A DNA stretch of 64,000 bases from Lewinellaceae bacterium (GTDB lineage Bacteria; Bacteroidota; Bacteroidia; Chitinophagales; Saprospiraceae), in the NCBI GenBank assembly GCA_020636375.1, contig JACJXZ010000005.1, forward strand, positions 62,001-126,000, written 5' to 3'. The notes below the pieces were generated by a model, which was given only the letters and a program-made list of their open reading frames with translations, did no database searches and had not been told where the DNA came from. Numbering within the stretch: position 1 is the stretch's first letter; each line of letters begins with the position of its first letter. The position numbers and the translations under genes were made by a program. Of the stretch, positions 15,006 through 23,039 are shown one piece after another.

Positions 15006-16454
15006 CTACCCCTTCACCACCCCCAGCGGCTTCAGCCGGGCCACCCGTTTGGCGATCCCTGCCTGGTGCACCGTTTCCACCACCAGGTCGACATCCTTGT
15101 AGGCTATGGGGGCTTCTTCGGCAACTCCGCGATGGGAACCCGCCTGCACGTGGATGCCTTGTTCTTTAAGCTCGCGGATCAATTTGGGGGCGTCGACCTG
15201 CTTTTTGGCACCCCGGCGGGAGAGGCGCCGGCCTGCCCCGTGGCAGGTAGATCCGAAGGAAGAAGCCATGCTCTCTTCTGTACCGGCCAGCACATAAGAA
15301 GAGGTGCCCATGCTTCCGGGAATGAGTACCGGCTGGCCGATGTGGCGGTACGGCCCGGGCAGCTCGCTGTAATGAGGCCCGAAAGCCCGGGTGGCGCCCT
15401 TTCGGTGAACGATGACCTTCATCCTTTCGCCGTCCACGGCATGCTCTTCGACCTTGGCGATGTTGTGGGCCACGTCGTACAGCAGCCGCAGTTCGCCGCC
15501 GGATTTGCCGAATACGTTGCTCCAGGCCTTGCGGCATTCCGAAGTGATGACCTGGCGGTTGGCCCAGGCGAAGTTGGCGGCGGCGCACATGGCATGGAAG
15601 TAGTCCTGCCCTTCCGGAGAACTCAGGGGAACGCAGGCCAGCTCACGGTCGGGCGGCTGTATGCCGTATTTGGGCATGGCCCCCATCATGATGCGCAGGT
15701 AGTCGGTCGCCACCTGATGGCCCAGCCCCCGGGAGCCGGTATGGATGAGGATGGTGATCTGGTGCAGTTCCAGGCCGTAAGCGGCGGCGGCCTCTTCGTC
15801 GAAGATTTGCCCTACGCGCCCCACCTCTACAAAGTGGTTGCCGGAGCCGATGGTGCCGAGCTGGTCGCGGCCCCGCTTTTTGGCCTGGTCGGACACCTGG
15901 GCGGGGTCGGCGTCCGGCAGGCAGCCGTGGCTTTCGGTGTATTCCAGGTCGCGGGGAAAACCATGGCCGGCTTCTACCGCCCAGGCGGCGCCGTTGCGGA
16001 GCACCTGTTCCATCTGTTTGGCCGAAAGCTTGACGAAGCCCCCTTTGCCCATACCCGAAGGCACCTGCCGGTACATTTCTTTGGACAGTTCCTCCATCCG
16101 GTTCTTCACCTGGTTGTAAGAAAGATCGGAGACGAGCAGGCGCACGCCGCAGTTGATGTCGTAACCGATGCCGCCCGGAGAGATGGCGCCGTCGGGATAG
16201 CGCGTTGCCGCCACGCCGCCGATCGGGAAGCCATACCCTTCGTGGACATCGGGCATCACCATGGAAGCCTTCACGATGCCCGGCAGGGTCGCCACGTTAG
16301 CCAACTGCTCCAGCGAGCGGTCGTTGAGGATGGCGTCCAGCAGCTCTTCCAGGGCGTACACCCGGGCCGGCACCCGCATGTCGGGCCGGGTTTCTTTGGG
16401 CAATTCCCAGAGGTAATCCTGCAATTTGATGAGTTGGTTCTTGTTGATGGACAT
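15006..16454 (-). CDS. rtcB: RtcB family RNA-splicing ligase
   Basis: This 482-aa protein joins 2',3'-cyclic-phosphate or 3'-phosphate RNA ends to 5'-OH ends using GTP and Mn2+. The metal and guanylylation residues are visible: MVMPDVHEGYGFPIGG, GGIGYDINCGVRLL with Cys102, GTIGSGNHFVEVG, HTGSRGLGHQ, and STCHGAGRRLSR, which holds the histidine that becomes guanylylated. It lacks an intein and has the usual length. The archease gene lies 83 bp upstream on the same strand, so the two likely form an RNA-repair operon. Confidence 0.95.
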   Translation of the reverse strand: MSINKNQLIKLQDYLWELPKETRPDMRVPARVYALEELLDAILNDRSLEQLANVATLPGIVKASMVMPDVHEGYGFPIGGVAATRYPDGAISPGGIGYDINCGVRLLVSDLSYNQVKNRMEELSKEMYRQVPSGMGKGGFVKLSAKQMEQVLRNGAAWAVEAGHGFPRDLEYTESHGCLPDADPAQVSDQAKKRGRDQLGTIGSGNHFVEVGRVGQIFDEEAAAAYGLELHQITILIHTGSRGLGHQVATDYLRIMMGAMPKYGIQPPDRELACVPLSSPEGQDYFHAMCAAANFAWANRQVITSECRKAWSNVFGKSGGELRLLYDVAHNIAKVEEHAVDGERMKVIVHRKGATRAFGPHYSELPGPYRHIGQPVLIPGSMGTSSYVLAGTEESMASSFGSTCHGAGRRLSRRGAKKQVDAPKLIRELKEQGIHVQAGSHRGVAEEAPIAYKDVDLVVETVHQAGIAKRVARLKPLGVVKG

Positions 16455-16537
16455 GCTTTCGGATTTCAGTAAACAGAGTGGTTAACGGGACCAGGCGGCA
16501 ATCCGTTCCGATGAAATGGGATTTCCTTCCGCGCGGC

Positions 16538-16954
16538 TCAAATATCCAAGATGAGCAGTGTTTCCCACTGGCCGTTTTCATTCTGCCGGACATTGGCCTC
16601 GTGGTAGGTCACGGCCTTGATGTCTTCCTCAAATCCGTTGGCCGGCCGGCCGCCGACGGAAGCCTGCAAATGGCCGGGGTTCAGTTCCTGGAAAACCAGC
16701 TCACAAAAAACGGCTTTGTGCTCATGGCAAAGGGTCAGCACGTCGGACAGGAAATCGATCAGCAGGGCGGTATCATCCACCGAGCGGACCGACAGGGTCT
16801 CGCTGAGGAGACAAGGACAGGGTTTCCGGCAGGCTTCGGGTTTGATGATCTGCATCATCGCTTCGAAGCCTGCCCGGAAGAGTTCTTCCCGGCTGTCGGC
16901 CTGCAGGCGCAGCCGGATATCGGCGGTATGTGAAAGGTGTTCTACGGAATACAT
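16538..16954 (-). CDS. Archease
   Basis: The start at 16954 (MYSVEHLSHTADIRL) gives 138 aa, the normal archease size. The ATG 72 nt further upstream would translate repeat-adjacent DNA. HTADIRL near the N-terminus and SVDDTALLIDFLSDVLTL in the middle carry the conserved acidic residues of the family, and the last strand ends WETLLILDI. Archease helps RtcB turn over by promoting guanylylation. Directly upstream is an 80-bp palindromic element that may carry or disturb its promoter. Confidence 0.9.
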   Translation of the reverse strand: MYSVEHLSHTADIRLRLQADSREELFRAGFEAMMQIIKPEACRKPCPCLLSETLSVRSVDDTALLIDFLSDVLTLCHEHKAVFCELVFQELNPGHLQASVGGRPANGFEEDIKAVTYHEANVRQNENGQWETLLILDI

Positions 16955-17000
16955 CGTTGAAAAAATATAACCATGTGGCAATATAACCATTTCATCAATT

Positions 17001-17080
17001 GGTGGTGTATTAAATTGTAATGCCACTGGAAAGCGGACCTCCTGGTCCGCTGGTTAGCTCAACGGATTTAACACACCACC
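17001..17080. mobile_element. 80-bp palindromic element with terminal inverted repeats (copy 1)
   Basis: The ends GGTGGTGTATTAAAT and ATTTAACACACCACC are inverted repeats with one mismatch. In the middle AGCGGACCTCCTGGTCCGCT forms a perfect hairpin. A second copy of 90 bp is at 57804-57893. It has no coding capacity, which fits a MITE-like or REP-like non-autonomous element. It lies 47 bp upstream of the archease start. Confidence 0.7.
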
Positions 17081-17087
17081 CCATCAA

Positions 17088-17732
17088 TTATCCCAGTTTT
17101 TTAACTGCTTTTACCACCACGAACGACCCCTCGCCGTAGCCTTGCCGGGAGTCCTGCACCTCGTTGATCTCTTCCAGTTCCCCGAATAAGGTTTGGATAA
17201 TCTGGAGGTTGGCAAACCCAGCCTTTTTCAGCATTTCTTCAACCCGGTTTACCCGGTAGAAAGTAGCATGCCGGTAAAAAGTACTCTGGTTGCGCCTTTC
17301 CTCATAGCGCTTCGCAATAACCCCATCGCCGTCGAGGAAACCTACGATCAGGACGCCGCCCGGTTTCAGGACCCGGTAGGCTTCGGCGAATGCCTCCGGC
17401 ACTTTGTCCAGGTGGCAAATGGTGACGATCAGCACAAAATCGAAGTGAATATCCCGGTAGGGCAACTTCTCCGCCCGGGCATTGACCACCTCAACCCCAC
17501 GCCTTACGGCTCGTTTAGCCATTTCCTCCGAAGGCTCGACGCCTTCCTTAATGCCGAGAGGCGCCGCATATCGCCCGGTGCCCACTCCCACTTCCAGCCC
17601 CACGAGATTTTCGGGCAGGGTGAGCATCTGCCGGCGCAGGGCCGCCAGCTCAGTTTCGTAGACAAACGGATGTTTTTCAAACCATTCGTCATATTCCGCC
17701 ACATGTTTTTCAAATGGTGCGATCTGTAACAT
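17088..17732 (-). CDS. Class I SAM-dependent methyltransferase
   Basis: This 214-aa protein has a Rossmann methyltransferase fold. Motif I is GLEVGVGTGRYAAPLGI, the acidic residue of motif II is in GVEPSEEM, and DFVLIVTICHLDKVPEAFAEAYRVLKPGGVLIVGFLDGD covers motifs IV-VI. It belongs to the Methyltransf_11 type, which act on small molecules, lipids or quinones. Here no substrate can be assigned. It is probably transcribed alone; the palindromic element separates it from the archease gene downstream. Confidence 0.88.
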   Translation of the reverse strand: MLQIAPFEKHVAEYDEWFEKHPFVYETELAALRRQMLTLPENLVGLEVGVGTGRYAAPLGIKEGVEPSEEMAKRAVRRGVEVVNARAEKLPYRDIHFDFVLIVTICHLDKVPEAFAEAYRVLKPGGVLIVGFLDGDGVIAKRYEERRNQSTFYRHATFYRVNRVEEMLKKAGFANLQIIQTLFGELEEINEVQDSRQGYGEGSFVVVKAVKKLG

Positions 17733-17897
17733 ATTGCTTTGATTTTAAGGTGATCATAAAGGGCGGTTGCTGCCGGTGGAAAAGGCAGGCAATCGCCCTT
17801 TGGAAGTTAATCCGATAGAAGGAAACGGCCAATGAGGATGCTCAGCCGGGGAGTTGATTTTTGTCAGGATGGGACAGCTTCTAAGCGGCAGCAATCA

Positions 17898-18704
17898 TTA
17901 AACCCCCACCTTCTGCCGCACGTACCCCTCGTAGTAAATGCGCGAATTAGGCGGCACGCTTTTGGTGAGCCACACGCTGCCACCGATGATGCTGTCGTGC
18001 CCCACGACGGTGTCGCCGCCGAGGATCGTGGCGCCGGCATAGATCACTACCCGGTCCTCGATGGTGGGGTGGCGCTTGGTCTTGGCCATTTCCTTGGCGA
18101 CGCTAAGCGCCCCCAGGGTTACGCCCTGGTAGAGCTTGACGTCATTGCCGATCTCGACGGTTTCTCCGATGACGATGCCGGTACCGTGGTCCATGCAGAA
18201 GCTCTCGCCGATCCGGGCACCAGGATGGATGTCGATGCCGGTCAGGCTGTGTACATGCTCGGTAAGGATGCGGGGGATCAGCGGCACGCCCAGGCGGTGG
18301 AATTCGTGGGCCAGGCGGTAAACGGCGATGGCCTTAAAGCCTGGATAGGTACGGATCACCTCGGTTTTACTGACGGCAGCGGGGTCGCCGCGCAACAGAG
18401 CTTCGGCGTCGGCATGAAGCAGGCCATGGACGGCGGGCAGTTGCTCCAGGAAGGAATCCTCCAGCTCTTCCGCCGAAACGGGCAGCAGGTCCTCCATGGT
18501 CTCCAGAAGGGTGAACAGTTCGAATTTCAGCTGGCGATAGTGCTGTTCCAGTTCGCGGCGGCTGTTGTAGCGCCGGTTGGACAGTTCCGGGAACATGGCC
18601 ATCAGCAGGCCGTCCAGCCAGCTGCATACCGCAGATGGGGAAGGGATGCGCTGTGCGCTTTGGTGAGCAGTGTAGAGTTTGTCGATGAACAGCTTTTCTT
18701 TCAT
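17898..18704 (-). CDS. cysE: Serine O-acetyltransferase
   Basis: The protein begins MKEKLFIDKLYTAHQ, 268 aa, with an alternative ATG 12 nt upstream. An N-terminal helical domain is followed by a left-handed beta-helix of hexapeptide repeats (IDIHPGARIGESFCMDHGTGIVIGETVEIGNDVKLYQGVTLGA). The His in MDHGTG and the GVTLGA stretch belong to the serine/acetyl-CoA site. It makes O-acetylserine for CysM. The type resembles the EpsC/NifP-like long CysE. It is divergent from the first MBL-rhodanese gene across a 357-bp region with three FNR-type boxes, so it may share that control. Confidence 0.92.
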   Translation of the reverse strand: MKEKLFIDKLYTAHQSAQRIPSPSAVCSWLDGLLMAMFPELSNRRYNSRRELEQHYRQLKFELFTLLETMEDLLPVSAEELEDSFLEQLPAVHGLLHADAEALLRGDPAAVSKTEVIRTYPGFKAIAVYRLAHEFHRLGVPLIPRILTEHVHSLTGIDIHPGARIGESFCMDHGTGIVIGETVEIGNDVKLYQGVTLGALSVAKEMAKTKRHPTIEDRVVIYAGATILGGDTVVGHDSIIGGSVWLTKSVPPNSRIYYEGYVRQKVGV

Positions 18705-18808
18705 ATCGCAGGGCATATTTTTTTCTGGAGAGGGGCTATCTTATATTAAAGAACGAAAGGCAGAAAAAGTTGCGCTATTTGCCGGCGCCGCAATGAAGCT
18801 TCCTCTTT

Positions 18809-18822
18809 GTGATCCTGATCAC
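18809..18822. promoter_or_regulatory. FNR/CRP-type box 1 (GTGATCCTGATCAC)
   Basis: This is a perfect 14-bp palindrome of the form TGAT-N4-ATCA with an outer G/C pair. It lies in the divergent region between cysE and the first MBL-rhodanese gene and fits an FNR/CRP-superfamily site. Confidence 0.55.
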
Positions 18823-18890
18823 TGCCCGGCATTTGGCCAAACCTTAGTTTTGGTTTTAAAAATGACCCCGGTGGCCGCCCGGCAAAGCAG

Positions 18891-18902
18891 TGACAAATGT
18901 CA
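18891..18902. promoter_or_regulatory. FNR/CRP-type box 2 (TGACAAATGTCA)
   Basis: It has the form TGAC-N4-GTCA. It is identical to box 3, which begins 23 bp later, about two helical turns away, as expected for cooperative binding. Confidence 0.6.
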
Positions 18903-18913
18903 TCAAAAAAGCC

Positions 18914-18925
18914 TGACAAATGTCA
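18914..18925. promoter_or_regulatory. FNR/CRP-type box 3 (TGACAAATGTCA)
   Basis: This is the second exact copy of TGACAAATGTCA, about 140 bp upstream of the MBL-rhodanese start codon. An exact duplication of a 12-bp half-palindromic site is unlikely by chance. Confidence 0.6.
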
Positions 18926-19061
18926 ATCGTCAAAAATAGAAAACGCTTTTACTTTGCCTTCAAATTGCATAAATCTGTTTTCTTAAAACACATGAAACAA
19001 TGTTCATACTTTGTTTTATTGCCGTAAATTCATTTCCTAACCTGTAAATTTTTATCCAATC

Positions 19062-20471
19062 ATGAAAGTAGAACAGATATATACCGGATGCCTGGCAGAA
19101 GCTGCCTACTACATTGAAAGCAACGGTGAAGCCGCGATCATCGACCCTTTGCGGGAAACCGAACCTTATATCGAACGCGCTAAAGCCGACGGTGCAAAGA
19201 TCAAGTATGTTTTAGAGACCCACTTCCACGCCGACTTCGTTTCCGGCCACCTCGACCTGGCCAAGAAAACCGGGGCCACCATTGTTTACGGGCCCACGGC
19301 TCAGCCCAATTTCAAGGCCTACGTCGCCAAGGATGGAGAAGAGCTGAAACTGGGCAACATCAGGATCAAAGTGCTGCATACGCCGGGCCACACCATGGAG
19401 TCTTCCACTTACCTGCTGCTGGATGAGAACGGCAGGGAATATGCCATCTTCACCGGCGACACCCTCTTCATGGGGGATGTCGGCCGCCCGGACCTGGCCG
19501 TGAAGACCGACCTGAGCCGGGAGGACCTGGCCGGCCACCTCTTCGACAGCCTCCGCGACAAGATCATGACTTTGCCCGATGACGTGATCGTTTATCCGGG
19601 CCACGGCGCCGGCTCTGCCTGCGGCAAAAAGATGAGCAAGGAAACGTGGGGGTACCTGGGCGAACAGAAGAAAACCAACTACGCCCTGCAGCCCATGAGC
19701 CGCGAAGAATTTGTCCGGGAAGTTACCGAAGGCCTGGTTGAGCCTCCGCAGTATTTCCCGAAGAACGCCGTGATGAACAAAATGGGGTACGACAGCCTCG
19801 ACGAAGTCCTCGAACGCGGCCTCAACCCGCTCAGCGTCCGCGCATTCAAAGCCGCCTGGGCAGAAGAAGAAGCACTGGTCATCGATACCCGCCATCAGGA
19901 TGAGTTCGCCAGGGGCTTCATCCCCGGCTCTGTCTTCATCGGCATTGATGACAACTTCGCTATGTGGGTCGGCGCGCTGATCACCGACCTGCAGCAGCCC
20001 ATCCTCTTCGTCGTGGAGCCGGGCCGGGAAAAGGAAGTCATCACCCGCCTGTCCCGCGTCGGGTATGACAACCCCATAGGCTACCTGAAAGGCAGCTTCG
20101 ACGCCTGGAAAAAGGCCGGGGAGGATGTGGATACCGTCGACGAAGTAACGCCGGAAGAACTGGCCAGGCTCTACAAAGAAAAAGGCGTCAACATCCTGGA
20201 CGTGCGCAAGGAAAGCGAGTACAACGCCCAGCATGTCGTCAACGCCCAGAACTTCCCGCTGGACTTCATCAACAAGAACATGAGCGAGGTGAACCGCGAC
20301 AAAGCCTACTACGTGCATTGCGCCGGCGGCTATCGGTCCATGATCGCCACTTCTATCCTGAAATCCCGCGGTTTTGACAAACTGGTCAACATCCGGGGCG
20401 GGTTCAAGGCCCTGGAGGAACTCCAGCAACTGCCGATGACCGAGTTTGAAGAGCAGATCACTGAGTTGTAG
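19062..20471 (+). CDS. MBL-fold hydrolase with C-terminal rhodanese domains (persulfide dioxygenase-like), copy 1
   Basis: The 469-aa cytoplasmic protein has an N-terminal metallo-beta-lactamase domain (about 1-235) with THFHADFVSGH, a metal Asp in FTGDTLFMGDVGRPDLA and the histidine in VYPGHGAGSACG, as in ETHE1/persulfide dioxygenases. Two rhodanese folds follow. The first (about 265-350) lacks a catalytic Cys (LFVVEPGRE); the second keeps it in YYVHCAGGYRSM. The likely role is oxidation or transfer of sulfane sulfur on a small thiol carrier. A terminator follows the gene, and three FNR-type boxes precede it. A paralogue lies at 23040. Confidence 0.88.
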   Translation: MKVEQIYTGCLAEAAYYIESNGEAAIIDPLRETEPYIERAKADGAKIKYVLETHFHADFVSGHLDLAKKTGATIVYGPTAQPNFKAYVAKDGEELKLGNIRIKVLHTPGHTMESSTYLLLDENGREYAIFTGDTLFMGDVGRPDLAVKTDLSREDLAGHLFDSLRDKIMTLPDDVIVYPGHGAGSACGKKMSKETWGYLGEQKKTNYALQPMSREEFVREVTEGLVEPPQYFPKNAVMNKMGYDSLDEVLERGLNPLSVRAFKAAWAEEEALVIDTRHQDEFARGFIPGSVFIGIDDNFAMWVGALITDLQQPILFVVEPGREKEVITRLSRVGYDNPIGYLKGSFDAWKKAGEDVDTVDEVTPEELARLYKEKGVNILDVRKESEYNAQHVVNAQNFPLDFINKNMSEVNRDKAYYVHCAGGYRSMIATSILKSRGFDKLVNIRGGFKALEELQQLPMTEFEEQITEL

Positions 20472-20505
20472 AATATTTGTTCGATTTTCAGATATGATTT
20501 ACAGG

Positions 20506-20536
20506 ACGGGCCACTTTCAGGTGGCCCGTTTGTTTT
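20506..20536 (+). terminator. Intrinsic terminator after MBL-rhodanese copy 1
   Basis: ACGGGCCAC (20506-20514) pairs with GTGGCCCGT (20521-20529) and is followed by TTGTTTT. It is the normal end of the gene, just before the tandem array. Confidence 0.8.
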
Positions 20537-21540
20537 CAGACAGGATGAACAGGTTTTTGGGGGCCGGGCGTGCCATGCGTTGGTTTAGACAGGATTTACA
20601 GGATGAACAGGTTTTTGGGGGCCGGGCGTGCCATGCGTTGGTTTAGACAGGATTTACAGGATGAACAGGTTTTTGGGGGCCGGGCGTGCCATGCGTTGGT
20701 TTAGACAGGATTTACAGGATGAACAGGTTTTGGGGGGCCGGGCGTGCCATGCGTTGGTTTAGACAGGATTTACAGGATGAACAGGATTTTGGGGTACTGG
20801 GCGTGCCATGCGTTGGTATGGACAGGATTTACAGGATGGACTGGATACGGGGTCTTGCGCTTTATTATAGACAGGATGAACAGGATGGACAGGATACGGG
20901 GTAGGGCGTGCCATGCGTTGGTATAGGCAGGATGTACAGGATGAACAGGTTTTTGGGCGCCCGGGCGTGCCATGCGTTGGTATAGGCAGGATGTACAGGA
21001 TGAACAGGTTTTTGAAAATACCGGGCGTGCCATGCGTTGGTATAGGCAGGATGTACAGGATGAACAGGTTTTTGGGCGCCGGGCGTGCCATGCGTTGGTA
21101 TAGGCAGGATGTACAGGATGAACAGGTTTTGGGGTACTGGGCGTGCCATGCGTTGGTATGGGCAGGATGTACAGGATGAACAGGATTTGGGGTGCCGGGC
21201 GTGCCATGCGTTGGTATAGGCAGGATGTACAGGATGAACAGGTTTTTGGGGTACTGGCGTGCCATGCGTTGGTATAGGCAGGATGTACAGGATGAACAGG
21301 TTTTGGGGTTTGGGGCGTGCCATGCGTTGGTATAGGCAGGATGTACAGGATGAACAGGATTTGGGGTACTGGCGTGCCATGCAATGGTATAGACAGGATG
21401 TACAGGATGAACAGGATTTGGGGGCCGGGCGTGCCATGCAATGGTATAGGCAGGATGTACAGGATGAACAGGATTTGGGGGCCGGGCGTGCCATGCGTTG
21501 GTATAGGCAGGATGTACAGGATGAACAGGATTTGGGGTGC
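20536..21540. repeat. Tandem array of about 16 units of 55-61 bp
   Basis: Each unit contains GGCGTGCCATGCGTTGGTA, TAGGCAGGATGTACAGGATG and a variable TTTTGGGG spacer. I count 16 copies of CGTGCCATGC, with one irregular unit near 20820-20900 holding CGCTTTATTATAGACAGG. The variable part is mainly the 8-15 nt before GGGCGTGCC. Within units ACAGGATNN repeats every 9 nt. The same ACAGGAT words recur at 48540-48870. Because the unit lacks stops, all minus frames are open, but this does not look coding. Confidence 0.92.
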
Positions 21541-21629
21541 TGGATAAACAAGTTTTGCAGGAAAGGCTGGCCTTGCTGCCGGCTTTAGCCACCTCCCTCC
21601 CGGAGGCTCAATTGGGCGAAGCGGCCCTG

Positions 21630-21643
21630 CTGATAATTATCAG
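21630..21643. promoter_or_regulatory. FNR/CRP-type box 4 (CTGATAATTATCAG)
   Basis: This is a perfect 14-bp palindrome of the form TGAT-N4-ATCA, about 150 bp before the CBS gene. It shares the pattern of boxes 1-3 and 5. Confidence 0.5.
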
Positions 21644-21791
21644 GCCGGGAACTGACGAAACTCATTTTCGCTCAGGGATAGCTTTCGCACTTTTAAGACG
21701 TAGTAAACGGGAGCGCCGGATATGCGCCGGCGGTTCTAAAATGTAAATCATTCCAAGAAAGGGGGGTATACCCTGAAAAAATCTAAAAAAC

Positions 21792-22217
21792 ATGGTTAAG
21801 ATAACTCCAATTCCAATCCGCGAAGTGATGAGCCGGGACCTTATCGTGGTGCAAAAAGACGACAAGTTGCGCAGGATCAATGAAATTTTCCAGGCTTACA
21901 ATATTCATCATCTTCCGGTAGTGGATGAGTTGGGCAATTTGTGCGGCATCATCAGCAAGGCGGACCAAAGCCGGGCAGACCACCTGATCGGCCTGTACAA
22001 CCAGACCCTGTACGACGAAGTGACCGCCGTGGATGTGATGACCAAGCAGGTGGCCACCATTGGCCCGGAGGAGACTCTCGACAAGGCTGCCGGCGCTTTC
22101 ATGTCCAATATCTTTCACGCTCTGCCCGTCGTGGACCGAGGCACGCTGGTCGGCATCATCACGACTCATGACCTGTTGCGTATCTGCTTCAACGATGAAT
22201 TGCTGCTCGAGGACTGA
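21792..22217 (+). CDS. Tandem CBS-domain protein 1
   Basis: The 141-aa protein consists only of two CBS motifs (PIREVMSRDLIVVQKDDKLRRINEIFQAYNIHHLPVVDELGNLCGIISKAD and VTAVDVMTKQVATIGPEETLDKAAGAFMSNIFHALPVVDRGTLVGIITTHDLL). Such stand-alone pairs bind adenosine nucleotides and often sense energy state. It lies between the two MBL-rhodanese genes, has an FNR-type box upstream and is followed after 34 bp by a coiled-coil protein, probably in the same operon. A relative is at 52290. Confidence 0.9.
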   Translation: MVKITPIPIREVMSRDLIVVQKDDKLRRINEIFQAYNIHHLPVVDELGNLCGIISKADQSRADHLIGLYNQTLYDEVTAVDVMTKQVATIGPEETLDKAAGAFMSNIFHALPVVDRGTLVGIITTHDLLRICFNDELLLED

Positions 22218-22251
22218 TCCGATTGTTTAAACACTAAAAACAGAAAGGCCC

Positions 22252-22638
22252 ATGGTTATTTCAGATGACAGCCTGCAGGTGGTACACTTCGAGCACCGCC
22301 TGTGGGTCAATGAACTCAACTTCTTTGCCGACGAGCTGAAGATTTATGAACGCCAGTTGGAAGAGCTGGTGAGAAAGTCCGTTAAAAAGGAGGCTATGCA
22401 GGAACTGGAGCAATTCCAGAACCAGTTCATCCGGCAAAAGGAAGTACTGGACACCCTCCAGCATGATATACACATCCATGAACAAAAACTCAGCGAAGCG
22501 ATACAGGATAGCAAGGAATTGCCCTTAGACCTGGAATATCACGAATTCATGAAAGAGCAAATGGACTCTTTCCGCTCTATTTACGCCGAGCTGAAAGGAA
22601 ATTTCTACCGCTTCCTGAATAAGTGGAGACAGGATTGA
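22252..22638 (+). CDS. Small coiled-coil hypothetical protein
   Basis: This 128-aa protein is almost wholly helical and rich in Glu, Gln and Lys (LKIYERQLEELVRKSVKKEAMQELEQFQNQFIRQKEVLDTLQHDI), with heptad spacing typical of a coiled coil. It has no signal peptide and no membrane segment. It opens MVISDDSLQVVHFEHRLWVNEL and ends FYRFLNKWRQD. The 34-bp spacing to the CBS gene suggests co-expression within the block bounded by the MBL-rhodanese genes. No family was recognised. Confidence 0.7.
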   Translation: MVISDDSLQVVHFEHRLWVNELNFFADELKIYERQLEELVRKSVKKEAMQELEQFQNQFIRQKEVLDTLQHDIHIHEQKLSEAIQDSKELPLDLEYHEFMKEQMDSFRSIYAELKGNFYRFLNKWRQD

Positions 22639-22953
22639 GCGGATTCACCCCGGGAAACACCCCGAAGGAGCCATTATTCATTTCACGGGGTTGGTTGATT
22701 GGAAAACCGCACGGGAATGAGCCCAGTTTTTTATTCCTGTGCACATCAATGGCCTGTGATTCAGGCGGGGTTGCTTCATAGCCTCGCCAAGTAGAGGAGT
22801 GCCCGAAAGGGCAATATTTGTCTCCTGAGTTCGAAGGGCCTGTTTAACTATGGCGGAGCGCCCCTTGCTGCATGTTTGGCAGAAGGGGCGTTGTGCCGTC
22901 ATAATGGCACCATGAACCCGTTGGCAAAACCATGAGACCATCCCTCCCCCTCT
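22639..22953. other. Non-coding region with hairpins before MBL-rhodanese copy 2
   Basis: No gene is apparent. CGCCCCTTGCTGC (22859-22871) faces GGCAGAAGGGGCG (22878-22890), a stem with one mismatch, and GCCCGAAAGGGC (22801-22812) is a short tetraloop hairpin. Neither is followed by a T-run, so a structured leader or small RNA is possible but unsupported. Confidence 0.35.
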
Positions 22954-22967
22954 GTGACGCCCGTCAC
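22954..22967. promoter_or_regulatory. FNR/CRP-type box 5 (GTGACGCCCGTCAC)
   Basis: It has the form TGAC-N4-GTCA with an outer G/C pair. It is centred about 30 nt upstream of the -7 box at 22990, close to the -41 position used by class II activators. Confidence 0.6.
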
Positions 22968-22989
22968 TGAACACCCTTTCCGCCCTGTT

Positions 22990-22997
22990 TACCTTTG
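22990..22997 (+). promoter_or_regulatory. -7 box TACCTTTG of MBL-rhodanese copy 2
   Basis: It matches TAnnTTTG and lies 42 nt before the start codon. There is no good -33 TTG, which is consistent with a promoter that needs the activator box at 22954-22967. Confidence 0.5.
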
Positions 22998-23039
22998 TAT
23001 AGTCAATTGAAAAAAATTACTTGCAACTAAATTCAAACC

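Noticed and set aside
20536..21540. CRISPR array
   Set aside because: Whole units repeat with no unique spacers of constant length, and no cas gene is nearby.
20759..21592. Long open frames on the minus strand (up to 277 residues) across the tandem array
   Set aside because: All three minus frames are open because the repeat unit has no stop; residues are simple translations of the ACAGGAT words and there is no start context.
21537..21746. 69-residue plus-strand frame after the tandem array
   Set aside because: It begins in repeat DNA, overlaps the palindromic box at 21630 and has no protein-like pattern.
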